Shown here: positions 9,554 through 18,841 of the stretch, in pieces | How the letters are laid out: the number at the start of each line of letters is the position of its first letter | How positions within the stretch are numbered: the first letter of the stretch is position 1 | NCBI GenBank assembly: GCA_965226775.1 | Contig: CBDDEI010000002.1 | Span: 1,922,001 to 1,986,000, forward strand | Reading direction: 5' to 3' | Source of the DNA: CBDDEI01 sp965226775 | GTDB lineage: Bacteria > Chloroflexota > Dehalococcoidia > SHYD01 | DNA: 64,000 nt | Notes under the pieces: model-generated | Seen by the model: only the letters and a program-made list of their open reading frames with translations | Told to the model about the DNA's origin: nothing | Database searches by the model: none | Translations under genes and position numbers: made by a program

Positions 9554-10960
9554 ATGGACATGACGACGCTAGCCGGAAAACGCGCCACGGTGGTCGGCCT
9601 GGGCATCGAGGGCGTTGCCCTGGTGCGCTACTTGGCCGCTCAGGGCGCGCAGGTCACCGTAAGCGATGCCAAACCCGCCGAGGCGCTTCAGGAAAACCTG
9701 GCCCGCATTGCCAGCGCGCCGGTTCGCCTCTCCCTGGGCGGCAACTATGCCGAAGCCTGCTTGGACGCGGACGTTCTCTTTGTAAGCCAGGGCGTGCCCT
9801 TGGATATCCCCACGCTAGTAACGGCGCGGGAGCGCGGCATCCCCTTCAGCTCCTCCACAAAGCTCTTTATGGATCACTGCCCCGCGCCCATCTTGGGGAT
9901 TACGGGAAGCGCCGGCAAGAGCACGACCACTGCCCTCACCGGCGCGCTGTTCCAGGCGGCAGGCGGGCCGGTTATGGTGGGCGGCAACATAGGTCTGGTG
10001 CTCCTGGACAGCCTGGACCAGCTAACACCGGATCACTGGGTGGTCCTGGAAGTTAGCCACACCCAGCTGGAGCTAACAGACCGCAGTCCCCGCATTGCCG
10101 TGGTCACCAACATCTCTCCCAGCCATGCCGACCGCTATCCCTCTCTGGATCAGTACATTTCGCTGAAGGAGCGGCTCTTTCAGTATCAAGGCCCGGAGGA
10201 CGTGCTGGTGCTGAACTGGGAAGACCCGGTGACCCGGGCTATGGCTGGCAAGGCGCAAGCTCGCATCATCTTCTTCTCCGACGGCGAAATTCCCTCCGGG
10301 GACGCCACTTATCTGCGTGACGATCAGATCTGGCTCCGCTACGGGGGGACTGAACAAGCGGTTGTCCCAATTGACCGTATCAAGCCGCTAGGCGCTCACA
10401 ACGTAGCCAACGCGCTCGCGGCTTGCGCTGCGGGAGCGGCTGCTGAGCTGCCCATCGCCGCGATGGCGCAGGGTGTGGCCAACTTCCGGGGCCTCGCCCA
10501 CCGCCTAGAGTGGGTGGGACAAGCAGCGGGTGTGAACTATTACAACGACAGCATTGCCACCACGCCGGTGCGTACTATTGCGGGACTCCAGTCTTTCGCC
10601 AGACCTATCGTGCTGCTGGCGGGCGGCAAGGATAAGGCGCTTCCGTTAGCAGAGTGGGTGGACGAGGTCTGCCGCCGTTGCGCCGCTGTGGTGCTCTTTG
10701 GCGAGGCCGGGCCGATGCTCCAAGCTGCCCTCGCGACCCGCTGGCAAGGACGCGCCCCCCTTGTGTATGCGCCGCAACTTCCCGAAGCGGTGGCAAAGGC
10801 CCGAGCGCTTGCTGAATCAGGTGACGTGGTGCTGCTGTCCCCCGCCTGTACCAGCTTTGACCAATATCCTAACTTTGAGGTGCGCGGCCGCCACTTTGCC
10901 GAGCTTGTCACACAGTTTGCCCACACCTCGGCCATGCCCGCCGATGAGAGCTCCTTATGA
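9554..10960 (+). CDS. murD: UDP-N-acetylmuramoylalanine--D-glutamate ligase
   Basis: Adds D-glutamate to UDP-MurNAc-L-Ala. The N-terminal domain has the GLGIEGVALVRYLAAQGA dinucleotide-fold start near residue 14, the ATP loop is GITGSAGKSTTTALTG, and NISPSHADRYPS and YYNDSIATTPVRTIAGL mark the catalytic and C-terminal domains. Length 468 is normal. ATG 9554 and ATG 9560 are both possible starts. The stop overlaps ftsW as ATGA. Confidence 0.96.
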   Translation: MDMTTLAGKRATVVGLGIEGVALVRYLAAQGAQVTVSDAKPAEALQENLARIASAPVRLSLGGNYAEACLDADVLFVSQGVPLDIPTLVTARERGIPFSSSTKLFMDHCPAPILGITGSAGKSTTTALTGALFQAAGGPVMVGGNIGLVLLDSLDQLTPDHWVVLEVSHTQLELTDRSPRIAVVTNISPSHADRYPSLDQYISLKERLFQYQGPEDVLVLNWEDPVTRAMAGKAQARIIFFSDGEIPSGDATYLRDDQIWLRYGGTEQAVVPIDRIKPLGAHNVANALAACAAGAAAELPIAAMAQGVANFRGLAHRLEWVGQAAGVNYYNDSIATTPVRTIAGLQSFARPIVLLAGGKDKALPLAEWVDEVCRRCAAVVLFGEAGPMLQAALATRWQGRAPLVYAPQLPEAVAKARALAESGDVVLLSPACTSFDQYPNFEVRGRHFAELVTQFAHTSAMPADESSL

Positions 10961-12138
10961 CCTCGCCCCGTGAAGAGCGACGGCAGCAGCTGGGGCCGCC
11001 AGACGCCCTGCTAATGGCGCTGGTCGGCGTGCTCATCCTCATTGGACTACAGGTGGTTTTCAGCGCAACCTTCGCCCTCTCCCTTTCCGAGCACAACCAC
11101 GTCTTCTACTATCTGATGCGGCAGAGCCTGTGGGCGGTCGTTGGGACCCTACTGTTACTCTTGTGCATGCGGGTGGACTACCACCTCTGGATTACCCTCA
11201 GCCCGGCCCTGATCGCGTTAGCGCTGGTGCTGCTGATCCTGGTGCTCATTCCCGACTTCCATGTGGAGGCTAACGGCGCAACCCGCTGGCTCCGTCTTGG
11301 TCCATTGCCGACCATTCAACCCAGCGAGTTCGTGAAGCTGGCGGCCATCATTGCCCTAGCGGGCTGGCTTGCCGGCCCGGAGGAGCGCGTGCGTTCCTTC
11401 GCCCTGGGACTAATCCCCTTTGTCGCCTTTATGGGCATACTGAGCGTCCTCATCCTGCGTCAGCCCGATCTCGGCACTACCCTCGTACTGCTTCTGGTAG
11501 CGACAACTATGTTCTTTCTCGCGGGCGCAGACCTTAAGCTAATGGCGACCCTCACTGTAGGCGGGACGGCGACGGTCTTGGCGCTGGCGCTGGGTGCCAG
11601 CTACCGTATGGCCCGCTGGCAGTCCTTCCTCGATCCCTGGCAAGACCCCTCCGGCGTAGGGTTCCACATCATTCAGCTACTGATAGCCCTGGGCAGCGGC
11701 GGCATCTTTGGCCTGGGTTTGGGAGCAAGCCGCCAGAAGTTCTTCTACATTCCCGGCGCGCATACGGACGGCGTCTTTGCCATCATTGGTGAGGAGATGG
11801 GCTTTGTGGGTTGTCTGGTAGTGCTCCTCCTCTTTGCCGCGTTGCTCTATAGGGGCATCCGAATTGCCCAACGTGCGCCGGATGCCCAGGGCGCGCTCCT
11901 AGCCTGCGGCATCCTCTGTTGGTTTGGTTACCAAGCGCTCATCAACATCGCGGGCATCACCCGCTCACTCCCCATGACCGGCATCCCGCTACCCTTCCTC
12001 AGCTATGGCGGCTCCTCCCTTGCCGCCGCTATGGCTGCTGTAGGCATCTTACTGAACGTGTCTCGCCAAATGAGCGACCAGCCGGTGGAGCAACCGGTAT
12101 CCGTGGGCTCTGCGCCCGCCGCTGGAGTGAAACGATAA
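10957..12138 (+). CDS. ftsW: Lipid II polymerase FtsW (SEDS family)
   Basis: SEDS-family peptidoglycan glycosyltransferase acting with FtsI at the septum. Ten hydrophobic segments are visible over 393 residues. Family marks are WLRLGPLPTIQPSEFVKLA, RQPDLGTTLVLL, and the C-terminal NIAGITRSLPMTGIPLPFLSYGGSS. RodA is a close paralogue; position between murD and murG makes FtsW the better call. Overlaps murD by 4 bp and murG by 1 bp (TAATG). Confidence 0.96.
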   Translation: MTSPREERRQQLGPPDALLMALVGVLILIGLQVVFSATFALSLSEHNHVFYYLMRQSLWAVVGTLLLLLCMRVDYHLWITLSPALIALALVLLILVLIPDFHVEANGATRWLRLGPLPTIQPSEFVKLAAIIALAGWLAGPEERVRSFALGLIPFVAFMGILSVLILRQPDLGTTLVLLLVATTMFFLAGADLKLMATLTVGGTATVLALALGASYRMARWQSFLDPWQDPSGVGFHIIQLLIALGSGGIFGLGLGASRQKFFYIPGAHTDGVFAIIGEEMGFVGCLVVLLLFAALLYRGIRIAQRAPDAQGALLACGILCWFGYQALINIAGITRSLPMTGIPLPFLSYGGSSLAAAMAAVGILLNVSRQMSDQPVEQPVSVGSAPAAGVKR

Positions 12139-13274
12139 TGCGTATTGCCGTAACGGGCGGCGGCACGGGCGGCCACGTGTACCCTGCGTTGGCCGTGGCC
12201 GCCGCGCTCCAGCAGCCGCCGCTAAACCTGCCGCCGCAGAACATTCTCTATTTGGGGCTCCAAGGCGGGATGGAGGAGACGCTATCGGCAAAGGCAGGGT
12301 TCGCCTTTGCGCCTATCCGGTCTGCGCCGGTACTGGGCCGCAGTCCCCTGGGCGTCCTTCAAAGCGGTCTGCGGATCTCCAGCGGCACTATCAAGGCTAT
12401 GGGCGCGTTGCGGCGCTTTGACGCTCACGCCGTGCTGGCCACCGGCGGGTACGTGAGCGTGCCGGTAGGGGTAGCCGCGTGGCTCAAGCGCATACCTCTG
12501 CTGCTCTACGTGCCGGACTTGGAACCCGGTCTGGCCGTCAAACTCCTCGCCAAGTTTGCCAGCAAAGTCGCGGTGACCGCGCCTCCGGCGACCGCAACCT
12601 TGCCGCAGCGCAAGACCGTGGTTACCGGCTACCCGGTGCGTTCCGAATTCGCGGCGCTGGATAAAGCAGCGGGGCGGACGCGGCTCAACCTGGCATCGGA
12701 CCTCCCCGTCCTGCTCGCCTGGGGCGGCAGCCAGGGCGCACACACGCTTAACCTGGCGCTGGCCGAAGGCGCACTCCAGCTCTTGCAGCGCTGCCAGATG
12801 GTGCACATCTGTGGCGCCGCCGACTTTCCTGAACTGGAGGCGCGCCGTAACGACCTACCTAGCGACCTGCAGCCACGCTACCGGCTGTACACATACTTAT
12901 TTGATGAAATGCCAGCAGCTATGATCGCCGCCGACTTGGCGGTGTCTCGCTCCGGCGCTTCTACCCTAGGGGAGCTCCCCCTAGCAGAACTCCCCGCCGT
13001 TCTGGTGCCCTACCCGTATGCGGGAGGGCACCAGCGGCGGAACGCGCAATATCTAGCGGACGAGTCGGCCGCGGTGGTGCTGGAAGAAGCCAATATGCAC
13101 GAACTGGTGCCCACCATCCTAGCGCTGCTCCAAGACCCGTCCCGTCTGGCCCAGATGGCGCAGCGTGCCAAGGCGCTTGCCCGCCCGGAGGCCACCAAGA
13201 CTATCGCAGATCTACTGGTAGCGCTAGCGGCTCCTTTCGAGGCAAAAGCCACGCAGCACGCGGGGGTAGACTAA
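12138..13274 (+). CDS. murG: UDP-N-acetylglucosamine--undecaprenyl-PP-MurNAc-pentapeptide GlcNAc transferase
   Basis: GT28 glycosyltransferase converting lipid I to lipid II on the inner face of the membrane. The start at 12138 gives MRIAVTGGGTGGHVYPALAV, the canonical glycine-rich N-terminal loop; further upstream codons in the frame lie inside ftsW. The donor-site region is present as AWGGSQGAHTLN, and MIAADLAVSRSGASTLGEL and the PYPYAGGHQRRNAQYL segment follow. 378 residues. It shares 1 bp with murC (TAATG). Confidence 0.96.
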   Translation: MRIAVTGGGTGGHVYPALAVAAALQQPPLNLPPQNILYLGLQGGMEETLSAKAGFAFAPIRSAPVLGRSPLGVLQSGLRISSGTIKAMGALRRFDAHAVLATGGYVSVPVGVAAWLKRIPLLLYVPDLEPGLAVKLLAKFASKVAVTAPPATATLPQRKTVVTGYPVRSEFAALDKAAGRTRLNLASDLPVLLAWGGSQGAHTLNLALAEGALQLLQRCQMVHICGAADFPELEARRNDLPSDLQPRYRLYTYLFDEMPAAMIAADLAVSRSGASTLGELPLAELPAVLVPYPYAGGHQRRNAQYLADESAAVVLEEANMHELVPTILALLQDPSRLAQMAQRAKALARPEATKTIADLLVALAAPFEAKATQHAGVD

Positions 13275-14734
13275 TGGCGGACGCCCTTCCTCAGCGCATC
13301 CACTTTGTTGGCATCGGCGGCATTGGGATGAGCGGACTGGCGCGCCTGCTGCTGGAGGAGGGCCATCAGGTGTCGGGCTCCGACCTCCAGAGCAACAACC
13401 TCACCGCCGAACTTGCCGCGCTGGGAGCGACAGTGTATCAGGGCCACGACCCAAGTAACGTGGGCGAGGCCGAGCTGGTTGTCGCAACTCCGGCGGCACA
13501 CAGTAGCAACCCTGAGCTGCAGGAAGCAATGCAGCGCGCTATCCCCATCCTCAAGCGCGGCGAACTCCTGGGCAAGCTGATGGAAGGCAAGCGCGGTATT
13601 GCGATTGCGGGCTCTCACGGCAAGACAACGACCACTGCGCTCATTGGCTGGATCCTGACGCAGGCCGGCCTCGACCCCACGGTGGTGGTTGGCGGCGAGG
13701 TGCCGGATCTGGGCGGGAACGTACGTAGAGGCGCTGGGGACTTCTTTGTAGCCGAGGCCGATGAGTACGACGCGGCGTTTTTGTCCTTGCACCCAGAAGT
13801 CGCAGTGGTCACCAACATTGAGGCTGAGCACTTGGATTTTTACAAGGATTTTGCCAGCGTAGTGGAGGCTTTCAGGAGCTTTTTACGAGGCGTTATTCCC
13901 TCTGGACACGTGGTCTTTTGCCTTGACGATCCCGCGGCGGCAGGACTACAATCAAGCCAGGCGGGCGAGGCAGTAGCTAAGCTAAACACCAAACACCAAC
14001 AGGAAGGTGGGGCTAGATTGACCAGGCAGGTCCCCGTGCAATCGTTGGTTAGCTATGGACTGCATCCTCAGGCCCATTGGAGAGCTATTGACCTCAAGCC
14101 CAACAGCGCGGGCGGGCACGACTTCACTGTCCATGAAGGAAACCACTCTCGCGGCCGCTTCTCACTCCAGATCCCCGGCCAGCATAACGTAAGCAACGCC
14201 CTGGCCGCCCTGGCAGCCGCTAGCGCCAGCGGCGTAGACCCGTCCAGAGCGCGGGACGCCCTGGCCATGTTCACCGGCGTAAATCGCCGCTTTCAAGTGT
14301 TGGGCACTATTCGAGGCATTACTATCATCGACGACTACGCGCACCACCCGTCCGAAGTACGCGCCACCCTCGCGGCAGCCCGAACGCGCTACCCCGACCG
14401 GCGTCTCCTCACCGTCTTCCAGCCCCATACCTATAGCCGTATCAAGCTCCTACAACCCCTCTACACCAATGCGTTCCAAGACGCCTCGGTGCTATGGGTC
14501 ACCGATATCTACGCTGCCCGCGAGGACAACTCTTGGGGGATAAGCGGCCAGGACCTGGTCAATAGCATCGATCACTGCGATAAGCATTATGTCAAGGAAT
14601 TGGCTGATGCTACCGATGCGGTGCAGGCCGCTGCCCAACCTGGCGATGTAGTGCTGGTAATGGGCGCGGGCGATAGCTATAAGGTTGCACAAGCCCTGGT
14701 AGAGCGCCTTGAGAAGGCCAATGACCTTGCCTGA
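13274..14734 (+). CDS. murC: UDP-N-acetylmuramate--L-alanine ligase
   Basis: First of the Mur amino-acid ligases, adding L-Ala to UDP-MurNAc. FVGIGGIGMSGLARLLLEEG opens the protein, the ATP loop is GSHGKTTTTALIGW near residue 115, and EADEYDAAFL, NIEAEHLDFYKDF and DDYAHHPSEVRATLAA are typical MurC. At 486 residues it is a little long: a stretch near residues 220-250 (AGEAVAKLNTKHQQEGGARL) looks like an insertion with less GC-rich codons. The 3' end overlaps murB by 14 bp. Confidence 0.96.
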   Translation: MADALPQRIHFVGIGGIGMSGLARLLLEEGHQVSGSDLQSNNLTAELAALGATVYQGHDPSNVGEAELVVATPAAHSSNPELQEAMQRAIPILKRGELLGKLMEGKRGIAIAGSHGKTTTTALIGWILTQAGLDPTVVVGGEVPDLGGNVRRGAGDFFVAEADEYDAAFLSLHPEVAVVTNIEAEHLDFYKDFASVVEAFRSFLRGVIPSGHVVFCLDDPAAAGLQSSQAGEAVAKLNTKHQQEGGARLTRQVPVQSLVSYGLHPQAHWRAIDLKPNSAGGHDFTVHEGNHSRGRFSLQIPGQHNVSNALAALAAASASGVDPSRARDALAMFTGVNRRFQVLGTIRGITIIDDYAHHPSEVRATLAAARTRYPDRRLLTVFQPHTYSRIKLLQPLYTNAFQDASVLWVTDIYAAREDNSWGISGQDLVNSIDHCDKHYVKELADATDAVQAAAQPGDVVLVMGAGDSYKVAQALVERLEKANDLA

Positions 14735-15662
14735 GGCGCTCATAGCCGCCTTGGAGCGTGTGACACCCGTGCGTCGTAACGAGACGCTGGCGCTGCACAC
14801 CACCTTCCGCATCGGCGGGCCGGCGGAGGTGTATCTTCACGCATCGGACTGCGACACCCTCCGTCAGGTGGCTGCCCTGGCCCATCAGTGGGAGACTCCC
14901 CTCTTCGTGCTGGGCGGCGGCAGCAACCTCCTGGTCGGCGACGACGGTATCCCCGGCTTAGTAGTGGAGACCTGGACCAACTCGGCTCCCCTGCCCAGCA
15001 GCGCCACCGAGCCGGATGAAGTAGTGCGCGCCTGGGTGTACAGCGGCACGCCGTTGCCGCGCCTGGCAACAAACGCGGCCAAGGCCGGCCTTGCTGGCCT
15101 GGAGTGGGCCATAGGCGTCCCCGGCACAATAGGCGGCGCGGTGGTGAACAACGCTGGCGCTCACGGCAGCGACATGAGCCGGCAACTAAACGCCGTTCTG
15201 GTGTGGGACCAGGAGGGCGAACGCGCTATGGAGCCTCAGGAGATCGAGTTCTCGTATCGCAACAGCAACTTCCGGAGCCGCTGGACCGGCTGCACGCCCA
15301 AGCCGGTAGTGCTGGCCGCAGAAGTTGCGCTCCACGTCGACGAACCCCAGCGCGTCCGCGAACGCATGGATGAGCACAGCGCATACCGTCGCGCCACGCA
15401 GCCTTCGCAGCGGAGCGTTGGCTCAATCTTCAAGAACACTGAGGAGCATCCCGCCGGCTGGCTGCTGGAACAGGCCGGCCTCAAGGGCCGTAGGGTGGGC
15501 GGCGCACAGATCTCCACCAAGCATGCTAATTTCATTGTGAACCGCGGCGGCGCACGGGCCGCAGAGGTCAGCGAGCTGATGCTCTACGCCCAGGAAAAGG
15601 TGCGGGAAACCTTCCACATTGAGCTGGAGCCAGAGATCCAGCGAGTGGGCGAGGGATTCTAG
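14721..15662 (+). CDS. murB: UDP-N-acetylenolpyruvoylglucosamine reductase
   Basis: FAD enzyme reducing UDP-GlcNAc-enolpyruvate to UDP-MurNAc with NADPH. The FAD domain shows TTFRIGGPAEVY, LGGGSNLLVGDDGI and AIGVPGTIGGAVVNNAGAHG. The catalytic set fits: EFSYRNSNF, the serine in RSVGSIFKN, and the late glutamate in LEPEIQRVG. It lacks the extra loop of the E. coli form, so it is the type II (Gram-positive-like) MurB. ATG 14721 is chosen over TTG 14709 because AGAAGG precedes it and MTLPEAL is a natural N-terminus. Confidence 0.95.
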   Translation: MTLPEALIAALERVTPVRRNETLALHTTFRIGGPAEVYLHASDCDTLRQVAALAHQWETPLFVLGGGSNLLVGDDGIPGLVVETWTNSAPLPSSATEPDEVVRAWVYSGTPLPRLATNAAKAGLAGLEWAIGVPGTIGGAVVNNAGAHGSDMSRQLNAVLVWDQEGERAMEPQEIEFSYRNSNFRSRWTGCTPKPVVLAAEVALHVDEPQRVRERMDEHSAYRRATQPSQRSVGSIFKNTEEHPAGWLLEQAGLKGRRVGGAQISTKHANFIVNRGGARAAEVSELMLYAQEKVRETFHIELEPEIQRVGEGF

Positions 15663-15663
15663 C

Positions 15664-16730
15664 ATGGCAAAGCTGCAGGTAGCGGTCCTCTTTGGCGGTA
15701 AGTCCGTGGAGCACGATATCTCCCTGGTATCAGCCCGCTCTATCATCAACGCCCTGAACGCCGCGAAGTATGAGATCATTCCCCTGGGCATCAGCAAAGA
15801 GGGGAATGGCTGAGCATCGAGGCCTCCGCCGCGATGCTGCACGGCAACCTCCGGGAGCTTTCCCACAGCCAGCCTAAGCAGCTTGAGTTCGCGCTGCCCG
15901 CAGCAGACGTGGTCTTCCCCATCGTCCACGGCACCAACGGTGAGGACGGCACCGTGCAAGGCCTGCTGGAGCTTGCAGGCATCCCCTATGTAGGCTCAGG
16001 CGTGCTAGCCAGCGCCTTAGGGATGGACAAACTCTACATGAAGCGTCTGTTCCAGCACGCGGAGCTGCCCATTGCGCCATATATTGCTATTGGACGGCAG
16101 GACTGGCACAAGAACTCCGCAGAGCTAAGGCAGCAAGTCGCCGGCCAGATTGGCTACCCATGCTTCGTGAAGCCTGCAAACGGCGGCAGCAGCGTGGGTG
16201 TGGTCAAGGTCCGCGGCTCGGAGGAGCTGGACGCCGCAGTAGAGCAAGCCCTGGCGCTGGACCGGCGGGCGTTAGTGGAGCAGGCCATTATCGGACGGGA
16301 GTTGGAATGCGCGGTTCTGGGCAACGACGACGCTCTGGCTTCAACCGTGGGTGAGATCATCCCCAAGCGGGAGTTCTACGACTATGAGGCCAAGTACCAC
16401 GACGATAGCACGGAGCTGGTTGTTCCTGCCGAGCTGCCGAAGCACCTTTCCGACACAGTGCAGGCCCTGGCGGTGCGCACCTTCCGCGCCATAGACGGCG
16501 CGGGCATGGCCCGGGTGGACTTCTTCCTGCGGCGTGAAGATGACGCCCTCTTTGTCAACGAGATAAATACCATTCCCGGCTTTACGCCGATAAGTATGTA
16601 CCCCCGCATGTGGGAGGCCTCCGGGCTCCCCTACCCTGCGCTCCTGGACCGGCTCATTGAGCTTGCCCAAGAGCGGCACCGTGAGCAGCGAGAGACCTCC
16701 TTCTCGCACAAAGCGCCACAGCCGGCCTAA
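15664..16730 (+). CDS. ddl: D-alanine--D-alanine ligase, one frameshift
   Basis: ATP-grasp enzyme making the D-Ala-D-Ala used by MurF. The N-terminus is VAVLFGGKSVEHDISLVSA; the remainder carries VVFPIVHGTNGEDGTVQG, FVKPANGGSSVGVVKV, and the Mg2+ site FVNEINTIPGFTPISMYP. The two parts are in different frames: reading stops after KEGNG at 15813 and resumes as EWLSIEA. Adding one G to the GGGG run near 15805 rejoins them as SKEGEWLSIEA, so this is very probably a homopolymer error. Starts 1 bp after the murB stop. Confidence 0.93.
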
Positions 16731-16735
16731 TAACC

Positions 16736-17536
16736 ATGACCTACATCGATTTTTCGCACCACGATAGTGAGCTGAGCGCGGGCACCCCGCCAGAGCCGAC
16801 GCAGCTCGCCTCGGAAGCCGCGCCGCGGTGGCGTTCCCGCATTCTCCCCGTGGTGCTGCGGGTCAGCGCGCTCATGATCGGTGTGGGCGCAGGAGCAGCC
16901 CTCTTCTATCTGCCGGTGTTTGCCGTGTCCCAGGTCTCCGTGACCGGCGCGCGCCACATCGTGGAGAGTGATGTCATCGCCAGCCTTTCTCTGGTGGGTG
17001 ATAACCTGCTGTCCCTGCCGGTAGAAGACCTGCGGGCGACGCTGCAGGAAGAGCCCTGGGTGCGAGACGCAGAGCTTCGCCGCTCGCTGCCCGGCCACGT
17101 GACCATCGTGCTGGAAGAGCGGTCGCCTTCAGCAGTATGGCAGGTAGGCAGCCAGAGCTACTGGGTAGACCGGGACGGCACGGTGCTGCAAGTGCTAGCC
17201 CAGCTAGACCGGTCGCTCCCCCTTATCAAGGACATGAGCGGCCCGGACCTCTGGCCCGGCCAGAAGGTGGATCCGGATGCCGTTAGCTTGGCCCTTACCC
17301 TCACTGAGCGGCTCCCCCAGGAAATGCACGATGAAGCCGTATTCTTCGAGTACCTCAGCTATGCCGGCATTGTCGTCGAAACCCAGAAGGGCTACCGGGC
17401 CCGCTTCGGCGTTTCCGAGGACTTGGACTGGAAGCTGGCCGTGTGGAGGAGCGTCATTGAGACTGGAGAGAGCAAGGACCTGAAGGTGGGACACGTGGAC
17501 CTCCGCTTTGGCGACCGTCCCTTCTTCCGGCCCTAA
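16736..17536 (+). CDS. ftsQ: Cell division protein FtsQ/DivIB
   Basis: Bitopic division protein linking FtsL/FtsI to the divisome. Cytoplasmic N-terminus of about 35 residues, a membrane segment near residues 36-60 (ILPVVLRVSALMIGVGAGAA), then a POTRA domain opening with VSQVSVTGARHIVESDVIA and an FtsQ beta domain with SPSAVWQVGSQSYWVDRDGTVL. 266 residues is normal. Only a poor ribosome site is visible, 5 bp after the ddl stop, so translation is likely coupled. Confidence 0.93.
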   Translation: MTYIDFSHHDSELSAGTPPEPTQLASEAAPRWRSRILPVVLRVSALMIGVGAGAALFYLPVFAVSQVSVTGARHIVESDVIASLSLVGDNLLSLPVEDLRATLQEEPWVRDAELRRSLPGHVTIVLEERSPSAVWQVGSQSYWVDRDGTVLQVLAQLDRSLPLIKDMSGPDLWPGQKVDPDAVSLALTLTERLPQEMHDEAVFFEYLSYAGIVVETQKGYRARFGVSEDLDWKLAVWRSVIETGESKDLKVGHVDLRFGDRPFFRP

Positions 17537-17551
17537 GAGAGAACTGATTTA

Positions 17552-18793
17552 ATGGTTAGAAATGCGCTCTACGCGGCAATAGACATCGGCACTACCAAAG
17601 TGTGCACTCTAGTCGGCCGCCCCGGCCCAGGCGACTCGCTGGAGATCACGGGCGTGGGCATTGTGCCCTCCCGCGGCCTCATCAAGGGCATGGTGGTAGA
17701 CATGGAAGAGGCAGTGGAAGCCATCCGCGCCTCCGTGCAGCGAGCGGAGCGCAGCAGCGGCAGCCGTATCTTCTCCGCACACGTGGGCATCACCGGTAAC
17801 CACGTCTCCTCAATGAACAACAAGGGGATGGTCACCATCACCCGCAATGACCGCCTGGTCTCAGAAGAGGACGTGAACCGGGTGCTGGAAGCCGCCCGCT
17901 CTTCAGTGGGCGTGCCCACCAACCGCGAGATCATCCACGTGGTGCCCCGCAGCTACACCCTGGACGAGCAGGAAGGGGTGCGCAACCCCATCGGCTTGCA
18001 CGGCTTCCGGCTGGATGTGGAGGCCCATATCATCACCGGCGCCATCAACTCCATCCAGAACCTGGCTAAGTGCGTGCAGACAGCCGGCGTGCAGGTGGAC
18101 AACCTCGTGCTGGAACCGCTTGCCAGTGGCGAGGCGGTGTTGCAAGAGGACGAGCGGGAAACCGGGACAATTTTAGTGGATATTGGCGGTGGAACCACCG
18201 ATTTAGCAGTGTTCACCCAGGGCAGTGTGGGCTACACTACAGTTATCCCCGTCGGCGGATACCAGTTCACCCAGGACCTTGTCATTGGCCTGAGAACACC
18301 GTACGCCGCGGCGGAAGCAGCCAAGATAACCTACGGCTCCGTGGAACCAGCCGCCATCCCCGTGGACGAGATGGCGGACCTTACCGCTTTCGGCTCTTCG
18401 GATACCCGGCCTGTGTCCAGACGCCTGATGGCGGACATCCTGCGAGCACGGTTTGAAGACCTGCTCACGCTGATCCAGGCGTCGGTGCGGCAATCCGGCT
18501 ACGATGGCCTGCTGCCGGCAGGGATCACGTTCACGGGTGGATCGTCCAACCTACCGAATATCGTAAGCCTCACGGAGGAATTTCTTGCCGTGCCTGCTCG
18601 CGTTGGCAAGCCAGAAAATATCACCGGTCTATCCGATGCGCTGGAAGACCCTGCCTACGCCACCAGCATAGGCCTGCTGCTATGGGCCATACGTTACGGC
18701 GACGAGGACGGCAGCAGTCAAACAGATGAGCGCTCTTTTGCGCTCCGGGATTTCTTTCAGAATCTCTTTTCCTGGCTTGGCCCGAGAAGATGA
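17552..18793 (+). CDS. ftsA: Cell division protein FtsA
   Basis: Actin-like protein tethering FtsZ to the membrane. ATPase-fold motifs are AAIDIGTTKVCTLVG at the N-terminus, ILVDIGGGTTDLAVF near residue 209, and ITFTGGSSNLPNI near 328. The C-terminus FALRDFFQNLFSWL is amphipathic and fits the membrane-targeting helix, after an acidic linker. 413 residues; 15 bp after ftsQ, 48 bp before ftsZ. Confidence 0.96.
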   Translation: MVRNALYAAIDIGTTKVCTLVGRPGPGDSLEITGVGIVPSRGLIKGMVVDMEEAVEAIRASVQRAERSSGSRIFSAHVGITGNHVSSMNNKGMVTITRNDRLVSEEDVNRVLEAARSSVGVPTNREIIHVVPRSYTLDEQEGVRNPIGLHGFRLDVEAHIITGAINSIQNLAKCVQTAGVQVDNLVLEPLASGEAVLQEDERETGTILVDIGGGTTDLAVFTQGSVGYTTVIPVGGYQFTQDLVIGLRTPYAAAEAAKITYGSVEPAAIPVDEMADLTAFGSSDTRPVSRRLMADILRARFEDLLTLIQASVRQSGYDGLLPAGITFTGGSSNLPNIVSLTEEFLAVPARVGKPENITGLSDALEDPAYATSIGLLLWAIRYGDEDGSSQTDERSFALRDFFQNLFSWLGPRR

Positions 18794-18841
18794 GACCACC
18801 TATTTCTACAACGGTGAACCGACACGAACAAAGGGGGAGCA